This document shows, in pieces, positions 49,126 through 59,012 of a stretch of 64,000 bases of DNA. Below the pieces are notes generated by a model. It did no database searches. It worked only from the letters and a program-made list of their open reading frames with translations, and had not been told where the DNA came from. A program made the translations under genes and the position numbers. Origin of the DNA: Ashinkailepas kermadecensis. Lineage: Eukaryota; Arthropoda; Thecostraca; Neolepadidae. The stretch is from NCBI GenBank assembly GCA_034440615.1, contig JAOTOM010004954.1, positions 461,501 to 525,500 on the forward strand, given 5' to 3'. The first letter of the stretch is position 1. Every line of letters starts with the position of its first letter.

Positions 49126-49980
49126 ATCTATAACAGCCAGCCTCACAAATGTCGACAATCATCAAGAATATTAAATCTCACTGATAAATCCTTGAAACAT
49201 AGTTTTCTTATCTATCATATAAGGAAAAATTACATATCAAGAAAGAACCAGGGGGCAGCGCTGTTTTGGGAAGCCCAGACAGAGACGGATGCAAAGGGAT
49301 CTGGAGGCATGTACCCCTCATGGAAGGTGGTGCCCCTCCGGCCGGGAAAAGGCTCCCCTTCGGGAAGACTCATTTGCATCCTTACCTCAAAATTTTCAGC
49401 CAGAGTCACCACCTGAGTGAGACAGCTGTAAATTTTCGGAGCCAAAGAGATAAAGTTGGGGAAATCCGAGGACATTTTGTTCTGGGGGGGGGGGGGTACA
49501 GTCGCGTTTTTTTCTGCCTCACCTCATTTCGGTGCCTCAGACCGCCCCTGCTTATGTTCCTCATGAAAGGAAAACAAATGTCCATCCATAGTTACTGTCC
49601 AATCATGACACTAAAATACATGTGTTCGTCTTACCGACAAATGCCTCAACACTCGCAATATTGCTTCAACGATCAAGCAATGTCCCTGTTGCGTGTCAAA
49701 ATTACACAATCGACGATTGCACGGACAGAACGGCATCGAACATCGTTGAGACGGAGCTGGTCAGCCTGGTAGACCGTGGCGCGGTTGTCCGCGCAATGTG
49801 TAGTCGACCTATGATCGCCGTGGTGAGCGATGACATAGCAGACCGGCCAATCACCAGCATTGCGCTTCCGTGTCAACCCTGGCAGCCGGTCGATCATCGT
49901 CGGGTAATGCACGACTGCAATAGCGCGCCGACTGACCGACCTGTTTTCACCAGTGGTGGCAGGTGACTGCGGCGCCGACG
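49126..49980. other. No gene identified
   Basis: Mixed sequence. AATCTCACTGATAAATCCTT followed by GAAACATAGTTTTCTTATC (about 49171-49212) recurs at about 51353-51392, marking a short dispersed repeat. A G-run lies near 49485. Confidence 0.4.
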
Positions 49981-50465
49981 CCGGCTGCGGTCGTCGCGGG
50001 GTAGCGGAGCTCCTCCACCGCTCATTACACCCCCGGCCGTCGTCGGGTGGGAGGGCTGGCTGTGCCGGCCGCCGTCACCACGGGGTAGCGGAGCTCCTCC
50101 ACCGCTCATTACACCCCCGGCCGTCGTCGGGTGGGAGGGCTGGCTGTGCCGGCCGCCGTCACCACGGGGTAGCGGAGCTCCTCCACCGCTCATTACACCC
50201 CCGGCCGTCGTCGGGTGGGAGGGCTGGCTGTGCCGGTCGCCGTCACCACGGGGTAGCGGAGCTCCTCCACCGCTCATTACACCCCCGGCCGTCGTCGGGT
50301 GGGAGGGCTGGCTGTGCCGGCCGCCGTCACCACGGGGTAGCGGAGCTCCTCCACCGCTCATTACACCCCCGGCCGTCGTCGGGTGGGAGGGCTGGCTGTG
50401 CCGGCCGCCGTCACCACGGGGTAGCGGAGCTCCTCCACCGCTCATTAAACTTCTGGCCATCGTCG
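49981..50465. repeat. 84-bp minisatellite, nearly 6 units
   Basis: CGGGGTAGCGGAGCTCCTCC recurs at 49997, 50081, 50165, 50249, 50333 and 50417, exactly 84 bp apart, with very few differences. The last unit is diverged (TTAAACTTCTGGCC). Because 84 = 28 x 3 and no stop occurs, both strands stay open: a plus-strand 28-residue repeat with VAELLHRSLHPRPSSGGRAG and a minus-strand one with SGGGAPLPRGDGGRHSQPSH. I treat both as artefacts unless transcribed. Confidence 0.95.
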
Positions 50466-52030
50466 GGTGTGATTCGGACCACAAATTATAACCGTACGAG
50501 TACACACATGGATCGATGGGCTGACTTGGATGAGCGCGGGCGCCGGTGACGTTCCAAGAACGAGAGAAATGGCTCGCAGGCCAGCATATCGCACAGTAAT
50601 GTCACGCTTGCTTTTTACTGTGGTCATCTGTCGCGCTTGTCAGGAGGGCAACCATGGTGAATTGATATGTTGTGTTGACATGAGCAGGAACTACGAATGC
50701 TAATGAGTACCACAGTCAATATTGAAGACTGTCGAAGACTGTCTGAAAAAGCTCACGACCTACTGGGCTCGAACATTGACATCTTCACACATGAATGTCC
50801 CGCTCTACGCCATCCACATCAGCCCACGCGTGATCACAGCCGGCCGTGAACGATAGCAATTGGGCTCGTCGCACCGTCACTGACACGCACCGCCACTTCC
50901 TGTACACTTCATCGATAATGACGCAGCGGCTGCACGCCCGCACGCACTGGCGGGTGACACGTCACGCCCGGCGATCCGAGCTTCCCACGATCCGACAGGT
51001 CGGGTGACTTATTCACGACCGACGGCTGCTGGACCTGCGGCGGCTGCCGATTCGGCATCGTTCACCACCGTGCCGATGCCGACGGAGGTGCCCGCGCCGG
51101 TGCCGACGGAGGCGCCCGCGTCCCAGGCGGAGGCGCCCGCCACACAGGCGAGCGGGCGCCTGAAGTCATGGCGTCGGCCGAGATCACGCGCCGTGCGCCA
51201 GGAGCCGTACAGCCTGAAGTTGCAGTCACGCACGAGACACGCTAGTCACTGGAGGATACCGAGAGGGCGAAGTAGGCACGTTGCCCCCCGCAGCCCCAAA
51301 AATAGTGCCTAGTCGCAAACGTTTTTTCTTTTCTTTTCTTTTCTTTTCTTTAAATCTCACTGATAAATCCTTGAAACATGGTTTTCTTATCTATCATATT
51401 AGGAAAAAAATACATTTTTTTATCAGCACTCATCGATTTTGAGATCATGGTCCATTTATAAAAATAAATACTATCGGAGCTCTAAACATTTCAGAAAAAA
51501 AAACAAGTGTATTCAGGATAGCATAGGTTTTTTTCCAAAGACCTAAGCGCTTTGCCCCTCCTAAGCGACTTTTTCTTTGCCTTCTGGATCCGCCGCCGAC
51601 GCGAATTCTGCAGGATAGACACCGAGTCGGCTGGTCCATCGGGCTGTTCTGGTGGTCGGCGACTGGGGGTACTCGCTCGAAGCACCGGGCTGGAGCCTGT
51701 TCGTCTGTCGGGCGTGCCGGTCTGTTGTGCCAGGAGTCATTCATCATTGACGTGTTTGGATGTCAGTGCGGTGTACAGTGAGTGGCAATCGGCCGAGCTG
51801 GGTAAGCCGGCCGTGCCTTCAACAGCGAAGCGCGTACCTGACAACAACGCGAGACAACAGCTGCCGCACAGAACGGTACACGTTGGGTTCGGGTGAATGG
51901 TTCGGTTGTCGTACACGAAGCCAGCCGTCAGCCGGTGTCAGGAGCGCAGAGGAGGTTAAGCTTCTGGTTCCGAATTCAAATATTGTAGCCTGACGTGAAA
52001 TGTGGGCAGTGGCTCCGGACATGTTCTAGC
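50466..52030. other. No confirmed gene; probable 3' flank of the claudin-like gene
   Basis: It contains an imperfect GCCGACGGAGGTGCCCGCG-type repeat at 51064-51140, which keeps both strands open, a TTTTC repeat near 51325 and the duplicate of the 49171 repeat. The claudin-like terminal exon ends at 52031, so its 3' UTR should lie here on the minus strand. Confidence 0.4.
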
Positions 52031-52149
52031 TCAGTAGCTGAGGAGGGACGCTCCGGGCGTGTAGCGCATGAAGCGCGCCAGCAGGATCCACGACAGGCTG
52101 GCGGTCAGGCACAAGCCCACTCCGATCCAGCCCATCTGAAGCGACCAGC
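52031..52149 (-). CDS. Terminal exon, last TM segment of the claudin-like protein
   Basis: It starts after GTGTTTCGCTTGGCAG with two bases completing a Gly codon. It reads WSLQMGWIGVGLCLTASLSW, then ILLARFMRYTPGASLLSY and TGA (plus-strand 52031-52033). One hydrophobic helix is followed by a short cytoplasmic tail. Confidence 0.75.
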
Positions 52150-55100
52150 CTGCCAAGCGAAACACAGGTCACTCTCCCAGTCACCCACCCCAGCTGAAGT
52201 AACCAACACGTGAAGCACGCACTAGTCATGATGCTCCCGTGGTCGCTCCGTTCTGGCTCAATTTTAGCGCATAGGCTTCACCAAAGAAAGGAACCAGCAA
52301 CCAAACTACGGGGAATTAATGTTAAATTACGGGAATTATTAGGGGAGGGGAGGCTAAGTACTGCGGAGGCACAATTTTCGAAGGACCAAGCCTTCGTTCC
52401 CGTTTTTTTCATGGTCCATTTCTTGGTGCCACGGTGTTTACTGTGGCACAAACCTTTACTGGCTTTGAGCAGCCTTTAAACAGCAAGTAGTATCATCCAC
52501 TGTGTTACTAAATCAAAAATGAATGGCCTATGTACACCATAATAATTGTCTGCAGACCACAGATGGTATGTCCGGTCTTATTTTGAAATATTAATTGTGG
52601 TCAGTGGGCAATACAACATGGGGAATGTTAGGAATTCGGGGGACATAATGAACATGGACAGCAGTTGCCCTCTTTCGGTATGCAAAGTGACACCCCTGCT
52701 ACGTGGCACTGGATACCATGATCACAAAGTGGTCGTGATACCCAGATGACTAGGCAAAGAAGTTTGGGTTGGGTACGGATTTTAGTTCTTTAGGTAAATT
52801 ATAATCCTCTCAACTGATATCCACTCATTGGATTTGAATGCATTACGGTTCTTGGTGTTTAACAAAATACCCTGAGGATGTGACAGGACATCTCTCACCT
52901 GGCTGTAATATCAAGCCGAGACATGATCCTGTAACCTGACCTGGCTGTAATCTGAGGCCGAGGCAGGTCCCTGTCATCTATACTGACTGTAATCTGAGGC
53001 CGAGGCAGGACCCTGCAACCTGACCTGGCTGTAATCTGAGGCCGAGACAGGCCCCTGTAACCTCACCTGGCTGTAATCTGAGGCCGAGGAAGGACCCTGT
53101 AACTTCACCTGGCTGTAATCTGAGGCCGAGGCAGGACCCTGTAACCTCACCTGGCTGTAATCTGAGGCCGAGGCAGGACCCTGTAACCTCACCTGGCTGT
53201 AATCTGAGACCGAGACAGGCCCCTGTAACCTCACCTGGCTGTAATCTGAGGCCGAGACAGGTCCCCTGTAACCTCACCTGGCTGTAATCTGAGGCCGAGA
53301 CAGGACCCTGTAACCTCACCTGGCTGTAATCTGAGGCCGAGGCAGGACCCTGTAACCTCACCTGGCTGTAATCTGAGACCGAGACAGGCCCCTGTAACCT
53401 CACCTGGCTGTAATCTGAGGCCGAGACATGCCCCTGTAACCTCATCTGGCTGTAATCTGAGGCCGAGACAGGCCCCTGTAACCTCACCTGGCTGTAATCT
53501 GAGGTCGAGACATTCCCCTGTAACCTCACCTGGCTGTAATCTGAGGCCGAGACAGGCCCCTGTAACCTCACCTGGCTGTAATCTGAGGACGAGACAGGCC
53601 CCTGTAACCTGACCTGGCTGTAATCTGAGGCCGAGACAGGCCCCTGCAACCTCACCTGGCTGTAATCAGAGGCCGAGGCAGGACCCTGTAACCTCACCTG
53701 GCTGTAATCTGAGGCCTAGACAGGCCCCTGTCATCTATCCTGACTGTAATCTGAGGCCGAGGCATGGCATGTCTCACCTGACTGGAATGTTCGGCTGTGA
53801 TAAAACTCAGGCGTCAGTTGAGAATCGAGCACGCCGCAGTCACGCTTAGTTTTCCGCTTAAAATGAATTATGGAAAAGCTGAATATGGAGAATATACCTG
53901 AAACAAAGAGCAGCATACTTTTAATTAGTGACGACAAATTACTGCAATACCAATTATCTGGTCAATAGTTGATCAGGGCAGGCATGCTACTGACATGATC
54001 TTTTCACTGACCCGTTATTCATTGATCTCTGACAGATCGACTGGTCTATGGTGGCGACCCCACTCAACATTTGTCGGCATAATCTTATATTTTACACTGG
54101 CACATTGCACATGGCTATATAAAGCAATGGCGTAGGAGGTAATGAATTCTGAAGAAATCAGTGTTGTCCTATAAGCCCTCCTCCCGGCCACGACATGTGC
54201 GCCATGCAGTAGTTGCAGCAGTCGCGGTACTCGTGCATGCAGGTACTTCTGCATGCACGAGTACCGCGAGAACCTTCGTGACTGCTGCACCCATCTTGAG
54301 CCGGACAAAAGACAGCGCTTGCATCAAAATACCTCAGGAATATCGACCTGTTCATGGTTTTATTTTTCGTACCCTGAATCGTACAAAAGGCCTCAAAACG
54401 TTCCACTTAACCAACTCACAAACAGCCTGTGCCCGACTTTAATCCATCCAAGTGCCGTATCGCTTTGGGACACTCAAGTTAACAACATGGACGGTGACAT
54501 TCACAGTACAGGAGGCTCTTTGCAGTCAGGTCTAAAAACACAAAGCTTAAAGCGATGGATTGTTTACGGACGTTAACTTGGCACAGAGCTACAACAACGT
54601 TGGGCAAACACTAGCGTTGTAAATCATTCGCTGTGCTGAACGGGCGCGCAATTCTCTACCGTCACCATTAATCTTCAAAATGAAAAGTTAAGCAGCACAG
54701 AGTGGCGTGTCGTTTTTCAGGGCCCGTGGCCCGCATAACGCTCCAAGGCATGGGCTTTTTCCAGGCTATTCTCAAGGTGCTGACGAGCCTGTTGACCTGG
54801 CATAGGCTGCGCCGCGCCATCCACCGGCCGCTAACGACCTTGCTAAAGACCTTGGTGCTGATGGTGGCGCCTGACGCCTCACATCGATTGGCGAGTGAGG
54901 TGGTAGTGGGCGGAGGTGGGAGGCAGCTGGCTGCGCCCGCCACGCCCCGTGGCCACGTACCCCGCCGTACCAGGCGCCCGGCGCCCCACCGTCGCCAGAC
55001 AACGGGGAAACTGCGCCCGACCAGCAGCCATGTCGAGATCTCACGCTGAACACCGCCGCCTGGCAGCGGAACGCTCCCTGGTGTGATGATAGGCAGGCAC

Positions 55101-56721
55101 CAGAGGTGTGCCGCTGAGATTTGGCGATATATTTAGACCAGCATCGGCACGTGATCGGAAATTCATTGATTATTGGCGCGCGTAAATAAGTGGCCGCTGA
55201 GCGCCACATGGGGTACGTAGCGATTCCTACGTAGGCGAAACTAATACTTTGGGATATGATAGCAACTACACTGAAAACCATATTTGTTTATCAGCCGTTG
55301 AATGGAGACATTTCATCCCAATGATGCGTCAACAAAACGTTCGCTTTCAATACCTATTCCAGTAAAAGAGCTATCGTATGAAGTTGTTTGGGAAACCCGA
55401 CTTATATATATATTGACAGGACAGCGTCCAAACATTGGGGAGACTGGGCCTGTTGCAGACAGTAGCCGTGTTAACATATTGAAGCATTGCATTGTGGACT
55501 AAAGAAGCGATGAAGCTTGTCAAGCTGGCAATCTCGGTACTGTTCAGGATGCAGGTGTAAACACGTATCAAATTGACGTTCGTACCATCGTACCAGCCAA
55601 TCTATAATTTGCTGTGGACAAATAAACACTACTTCATGAGTCTTCAAGCTTTCAGCTCATCAGCTTTAGCGTTGTTGAGTCCTCACAATGTTGCTTTAAA
55701 GCTCCTCCTATGCTGCATGCATGTTAATAGTAGATTATGACGGATTAAGCATATCATGATGCCGATGGTAAAAAGTAAAACGATATTGGAAGTATGCCCG
55801 GTCTTCTTACGTCTCCAGAAAATCCAACTAGGACGCCAGTAATTCATGAAGTTCATGCAATTCATGCAGCACATCGACTGCCCCGCAGACAATAATAATT
55901 ATTAAAGTTCCTACGCGGCGACAGAGCCACATAAACCTATGCTGGTCAGTGGTGGAACTTTGTTGCTTCACCCTTAATGGCATGTCGCTTATGGTGTCAG
56001 GGAGATATCGGTTATCGCATAAGGGACGGCGCTCGTGGCATCTCAGCAGGCTGATGGGCGTCGTATCTCAGGAGGATGGCGCATGCGGTAACTCAGGGGG
56101 ATGGTGCATGCAGCATCTCAAGAGGATGGTACGCATGGTATCTCAGGGGTATGATGCATACGGTACCTCAGGGGGATGGCGCATGCGGTACCTCAGGGGG
56201 ATGCCGCATGCGGTACCTCAGGAGGATGGCGCATGCGGTACCTCAGGGGGATGGCAAGTGAATCGGATAAATCCCGTTCGCGGTTACTGACGTTTACTGG
56301 GGCCGTGTTTGTGCGCGCCACGTTCGCTGCCACCCAGCCTTGCCACGCGGTCGTACCTACATTGGGAACATGGTGCTGGTGGTGCCCTGGCACTCACCTG
56401 CCATGAGGTACATGAAGCCGGTGATGAGCACGGCCGAGTTCTGCTTCTGGACCACCCCGAACATGGTGCTGGTGGTGCCCTGGCACTCACCTGCCATGAG
56501 GTACATGAAGCCGGTGATGAGCACGGCCGAGTTCTGCTTCTGGACCACCCCGAACATGGTGCTGGTGGTGCCCTGGCACTCACCTGCCATGAGGTACATG
56601 AAGCCGGTGATGAGCACGGCCGAGTTCTGCTTCTGGACCACCCCGAACAAGCCGATCAGTGCGGACGCCACCAGCAGAATCAGACTGACCAGCGCGCACG
56701 ATATGCTAAGGTTCTGCATGC
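52031..56721 (-). CDS. Claudin/PMP22-like four-transmembrane protein, 3' half (exons 56721-56584, 53897-53778, 52149-52031)
   Basis: Three minus-strand exons join with phase 1 throughout. Exon 56721-56584 (acceptor AATATTTGCAG, donor GGCAG/GTGAGT) encodes a membrane segment (CALVSLILLVASALIGLFG), a short basic loop (VVQKQNS) and the start of the next (AVLITGFMYLMAG). Exon 53897-53778 (acceptor CTCTTTGTTTCAG, donor GTCAG/GTGAGA) completes it (IFSIFSFSIIHFKRKTKRD) and supplies the second extracellular loop (LDSQLTPEFYHSRTFQSG). Exon 52149-52031 (acceptor TTTCGCTTGGCAG) encodes the last membrane segment (MGWIGVGLCLTASLSWILL) and a short tail ending LLSY and a stop. Layout and loop sizes fit the claudin/PMP22/stargazin superfamily of junction or channel-accessory proteins. 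TM1 and the first loop (W-GLW-C-C) are upstream and not found. The subfamily cannot be settled. Confidence 0.75.
52150..52890. other. Intron of the claudin-like gene, 3' part
   Basis: Intronic sequence between the 42-bp array and the terminal exon acceptor. No other exon evidence. Confidence 0.55.
52891..53777 (-). repeat. 42-bp minisatellite, about 21 units, starting at an exon's 5' splice site
   Basis: The minus-strand unit contains CTCAGATTACAGCCAG/GTGAGG and ACAGG(G/C)(G/T)CCTG. It recurs every 42 bp from the donor of exon 53897-53778 down to about 52891; one unit near 53250 has an extra base. Most units keep GTGAGG after CAG; three have GTCAGG instead. Long minus-strand frames (14-residue period, RLQGPVSASDYSQV) exist because 42 is divisible by 3, but the first unit read from the exon has an in-frame stop. 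Confidence 0.95.
53778..53897 (-). CDS. Internal exon, end of TM3 and second extracellular loop
   Basis: 120 nt, phase 1/1, between TGCTCTTTGTTTCAG and GTCAG/GTGAGA. It reads IFSIFSFSIIHFKRKTKRD, then CGVLDSQLTPEFYHSRTFQS. The hydrophobic start completes the helix begun in the previous exon. Confidence 0.75.
54223..54268. other. Perfect 20-bp inverted repeat (hairpin)
   Basis: CGCGGTACTCGTGCATGCAG and CTGCATGCACGAGTACCGCG are exact complements around a 6-nt loop. An outer GCAGCAGTC/GACTGCTGC pair (54215-54223, about 54280-54288) extends the structure with a bulge. Confidence 0.85.
54716..54871 (+). CDS. Possible exon, opposite strand, unassigned
   Basis: After GTGTCGTTTTTCAG a GC-rich plus-strand segment reads GPVARITLQGMGFFQAILKV and then a Leu/Arg-rich stretch to a weak GATG/GTGGCG donor. 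The acceptor is good, but no partner exon was found and the minus strand is also open. It lies inside an intron of the claudin-like gene. Confidence 0.2.
56055..56265. repeat. About 25-bp tandem repeat, 8 units
   Basis: GGATGGCGCATGCGGTACCT plus CAGGG repeats with variants (ATGATGCATACGG, GGTACGCATGGTATC). Confidence 0.9.
56366..56651 (-). repeat. 93-bp tandem triplication containing the exon end and its 5' splice site
   Basis: ACATGGTGCTGGTGGTGCCC recurs at 56368, 56461 and 56554, exactly 93 bp apart. Each unit contains, on the minus strand, the last 60-odd nt of the claudin-like exon, the CATGGCAG/GTGAGT donor and about 30 nt of intron. The units are essentially identical, so the event is recent or the units are homogenised. 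Confidence 0.95.
56584..56721 (-). CDS. Exon with TM2 and first half of TM3, claudin-like protein
   Basis: 138 nt, phase 1/1, after TGTAAATATTTGCAG. It reads MQNLSISCALVSLILLVASA, then LIGLFGVVQKQNSAV and LITGFMYLMAG before GTGAGT. Two further identical donors at 56491 and 56398 would lengthen it by 31 or 62 residues in frame. Confidence 0.7.
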
Positions 56722-56794
56722 CTGCAAATATTTACAGGCCTGGTCAGGCTCTGTATGCCTGCGAATCATCACACACGTACTTACATACTACATG

Positions 56795-57105
56795 GATGGA
56801 CACATACCTGCAGTCACACACCTGCCTAGGCTTTACATGCTTTCCATACCTGCAGTCACACACCTGCACTCACACACCTGCCTAGGCTTTACATATTATC
56901 CATACTTGCGGTCACACACCTGCCTAGGCTTTACATACTCTTCACACCTGCAGTCACACACCTGCTTAGGCTTTGCATATTCTCCATACCTGCGGTCCCA
57001 CACCTGCCTAGGCTCTACATATTCCTCATACCCGCGATCGCACACCTGTCCAGGCTCTACACACTCCCCATGCCTGCAGCCACGCACCTGCCTAGGCCTC
57101 CCATG
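56795..57105. repeat. About 42-bp degenerate tandem repeat, 7 units
   Basis: CACACACCTGCCTAGGCTTT followed by ACAT and CCATACCTGCAGT recurs every 36-45 bp. The array lies just upstream, in transcriptional sense, of the claudin-like exon acceptor at 56722. Confidence 0.85.
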
Positions 57106-58325
57106 CTACCCAGCGACAAATGTGGAGCATGGAATGAAACTGATATATGTCGTGAAGTTTATGATGTTCCTGCATATGCAGCTTGATAGGTTGATCCTTA
57201 CACTGAAATGCTTCAGCTGTCTATCACATATACGAATATCTAAACATGATTATAGGTGCATTTATGAAGAGAGTGGTCAATGAGCAGCAAATGATGTTGA
57301 CATCTTAGAACTGGGGCAAACGTAAGCTTTCACCACAAAATATCAAGGTATGTCCTGCATGGAGGTGGAAAGGTATATTACGATGCACACAGTTTACTTA
57401 GTTCTCATGGGCGCGTGGCAATCGGTAAGGTGATGCTTCCGTCAGCAAAATATGCAGCATTAATGGTCTTTCGGCATTTACCAAAAAAGACAACATCATG
57501 GCATTGGAGGTCCGTCCATTAAGGCATTTAAGGCGGTGCCTCACCTGAGTAGAGCTCAAAGATCTTTGTTAGTCCTATTTTCGTACAAAACGATGCTCTT
57601 ATGCACTCGGAAGTAACACAAATAAAAAGTGGACATACAAAATCATGGGTCAGCCGTAATTATCAGACAAATGTACATTTTGATCTACACATTCAATTTG
57701 AAATAGCTCGATCACTACTCTGAAATACGTATAAATGAGGTAGGCCTCCGTCAGATATCGTCATATATTGTGCTTTCGTTGCATAAGAAGCGCAGGGTAT
57801 ACGGCCTTCGCTAGATGACCGAAAGCGTTTCTGTGGAGTGCATTGTACCATCAGAGGAAATTGTGTGCAAGTTCACTTTCCAGCTACAACGGAATATGTT
57901 TCACCGAAAAAATTCATTGATTCCTGAAATTAAGAGATTGTGCGACATTGTCGGATAGGAGCAAGTTACCTACCTGCTTAGATAGGTACGAGAGGTGAGA
58001 AATTCTGAGACCGAAAGCTCAACTGGACCGTGTTCAGGACCGGTGGGCTCTAAGGCTGGACTTTGTTGTGGTCCTTCTGAGTCACCCCAAACAACCTGCT
58101 TTGGAGCAAAATTGGTCTATGGTACAAAGTATATGCAAAACTAGAAACATTTCATGCAAAATCCAAGGAGCTAGAAGCTTGTGAAAAATATTAAAACAAA
58201 TCTGAGAATTGGCTTCGCTTGACCCCTCTCAGCAACTCAAAAACAGTCATGGATCTGCGAATGCATCCAATTTGTACCGGTATACCGAACTGGTACCAAT
58301 TCAAAACCAGGCTTGATCTGACCAG
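57106..58325. other. No confirmed gene
   Basis: AT-rich sequence. The only coding hint is the minus-strand candidate exon at 57545-57605. Confidence 0.4.
57545..57605 (-). CDS. Possible preceding exon of the claudin-like gene
   Basis: A 61-nt minus-strand segment ends CTACTCAG/GTGAGG in phase 1, which fits exon 56721-56584, and reads CIRASFCTKIGLTKIFELYS. The acceptor (CTTCCGAG) is weak, and the expected claudin GLW-C-C signature is absent. Confidence 0.2.
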
Positions 58326-59012
58326 ATGCTTGGTCTGATCTTTGGCCTCACGATATTGTTCATGTTCCTCCTCATAACAGGTAGATAAGTGTCCATGGCT
58401 ACATGCCCCAGGTGAGTTGTGGGGTCTGGAGCCCGTGCCGAGCAACACTTACTACGGCTTATGTAAGCAGATTGGGATTTGTCAGAGGACTTGTCGACCT
58501 GTGACTCAGCATTTGAACTAATGCCCGTCGTTCCGATTAGCATGAATTATAAATAATGGCTCGCTCGTTACCGTGTTTGACAAGGGGTGCATGTCGACGA
58601 TTTATTTTACGGCGCAATGCATCCGAAATCAGGCTGTATAGTCTGGAATTTCCGATTGTGAGTCGTATGCTACTTCCGGGTGGTAGAAGTAAGGAGTTGG
58701 AACTTGGGACCGGTTAGCATATATCTATATATCATCTAGCACTGTTATCTACTGTGTATCATCTACCATTTTCTATGTAAATGGCTGAAAATGCTTTCGT
58801 ATTTAGTCGAATCCAATCATAGACATTCTCCTGATAAGCGTTCCTCCACATCACGATGCACTGGCATTGAAGTCCACAAAATGAATGACCGTCGGTGTTT
58901 TATTTCAGGATTTAGAGGTACCACCGTGCCCCGGTACAATGTCCATCGTTCCGTCGTCTGTAGAGCTAGGGGAGAACTGAGAATCGGAGGCATGATTATA
59001 GAGGCAACGTAG
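58326..59012 (+). CDS. Possible two-exon membrane microprotein (58326-58380, 58909-59012)
   Basis: An ATG opens an 18-residue hydrophobic stretch (MLGLIFGLTILFMFLLIT) up to an AACAG/GTAGAT donor. A good acceptor (GTGTTTTATTTCAG, 58908) is in matching phase and leads to FRGTTVPRYNVHRSVVCRA and a stop at 59010. The joined product would be 52 residues: one transmembrane helix and a basic tail. The donor and start context are weak, and no family is recognised. Confidence 0.25.

Larger units (their letters stand above)
53898..56397. other. Intron of the claudin-like gene
   Basis: It holds a perfect hairpin (54223-54268), a GC-rich patch (54720-55080) with overlapping frames on both strands, and a 25-bp tandem array (56055-56265). 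The longest minus-strand frame here (54772-55281) is unsupported. Confidence 0.45.

Noticed and set aside
49894..50549. Repeat-protein frames of about 200 codons on both strands
   Set aside because: They follow from a stop-free 84-bp repeat; no start context or flanking coding sequence.
52978..53697. 239-codon minus-strand frame with 14-residue repeats
   Set aside because: Minisatellite translation located in an intron; the real exon ends at 53778.
45211..53777. CRISPR-like arrays
   Set aside because: The 55-, 84- and 42-bp arrays are gapless tandem repeats without spacers, in a eukaryotic genome.
54772..55281. 169-codon minus-strand frame in the claudin-like intron
   Set aside because: GC-rich with no splice support. 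It lies downstream of TM2-TM3 in transcript order, so it cannot be the missing TM1 exon.
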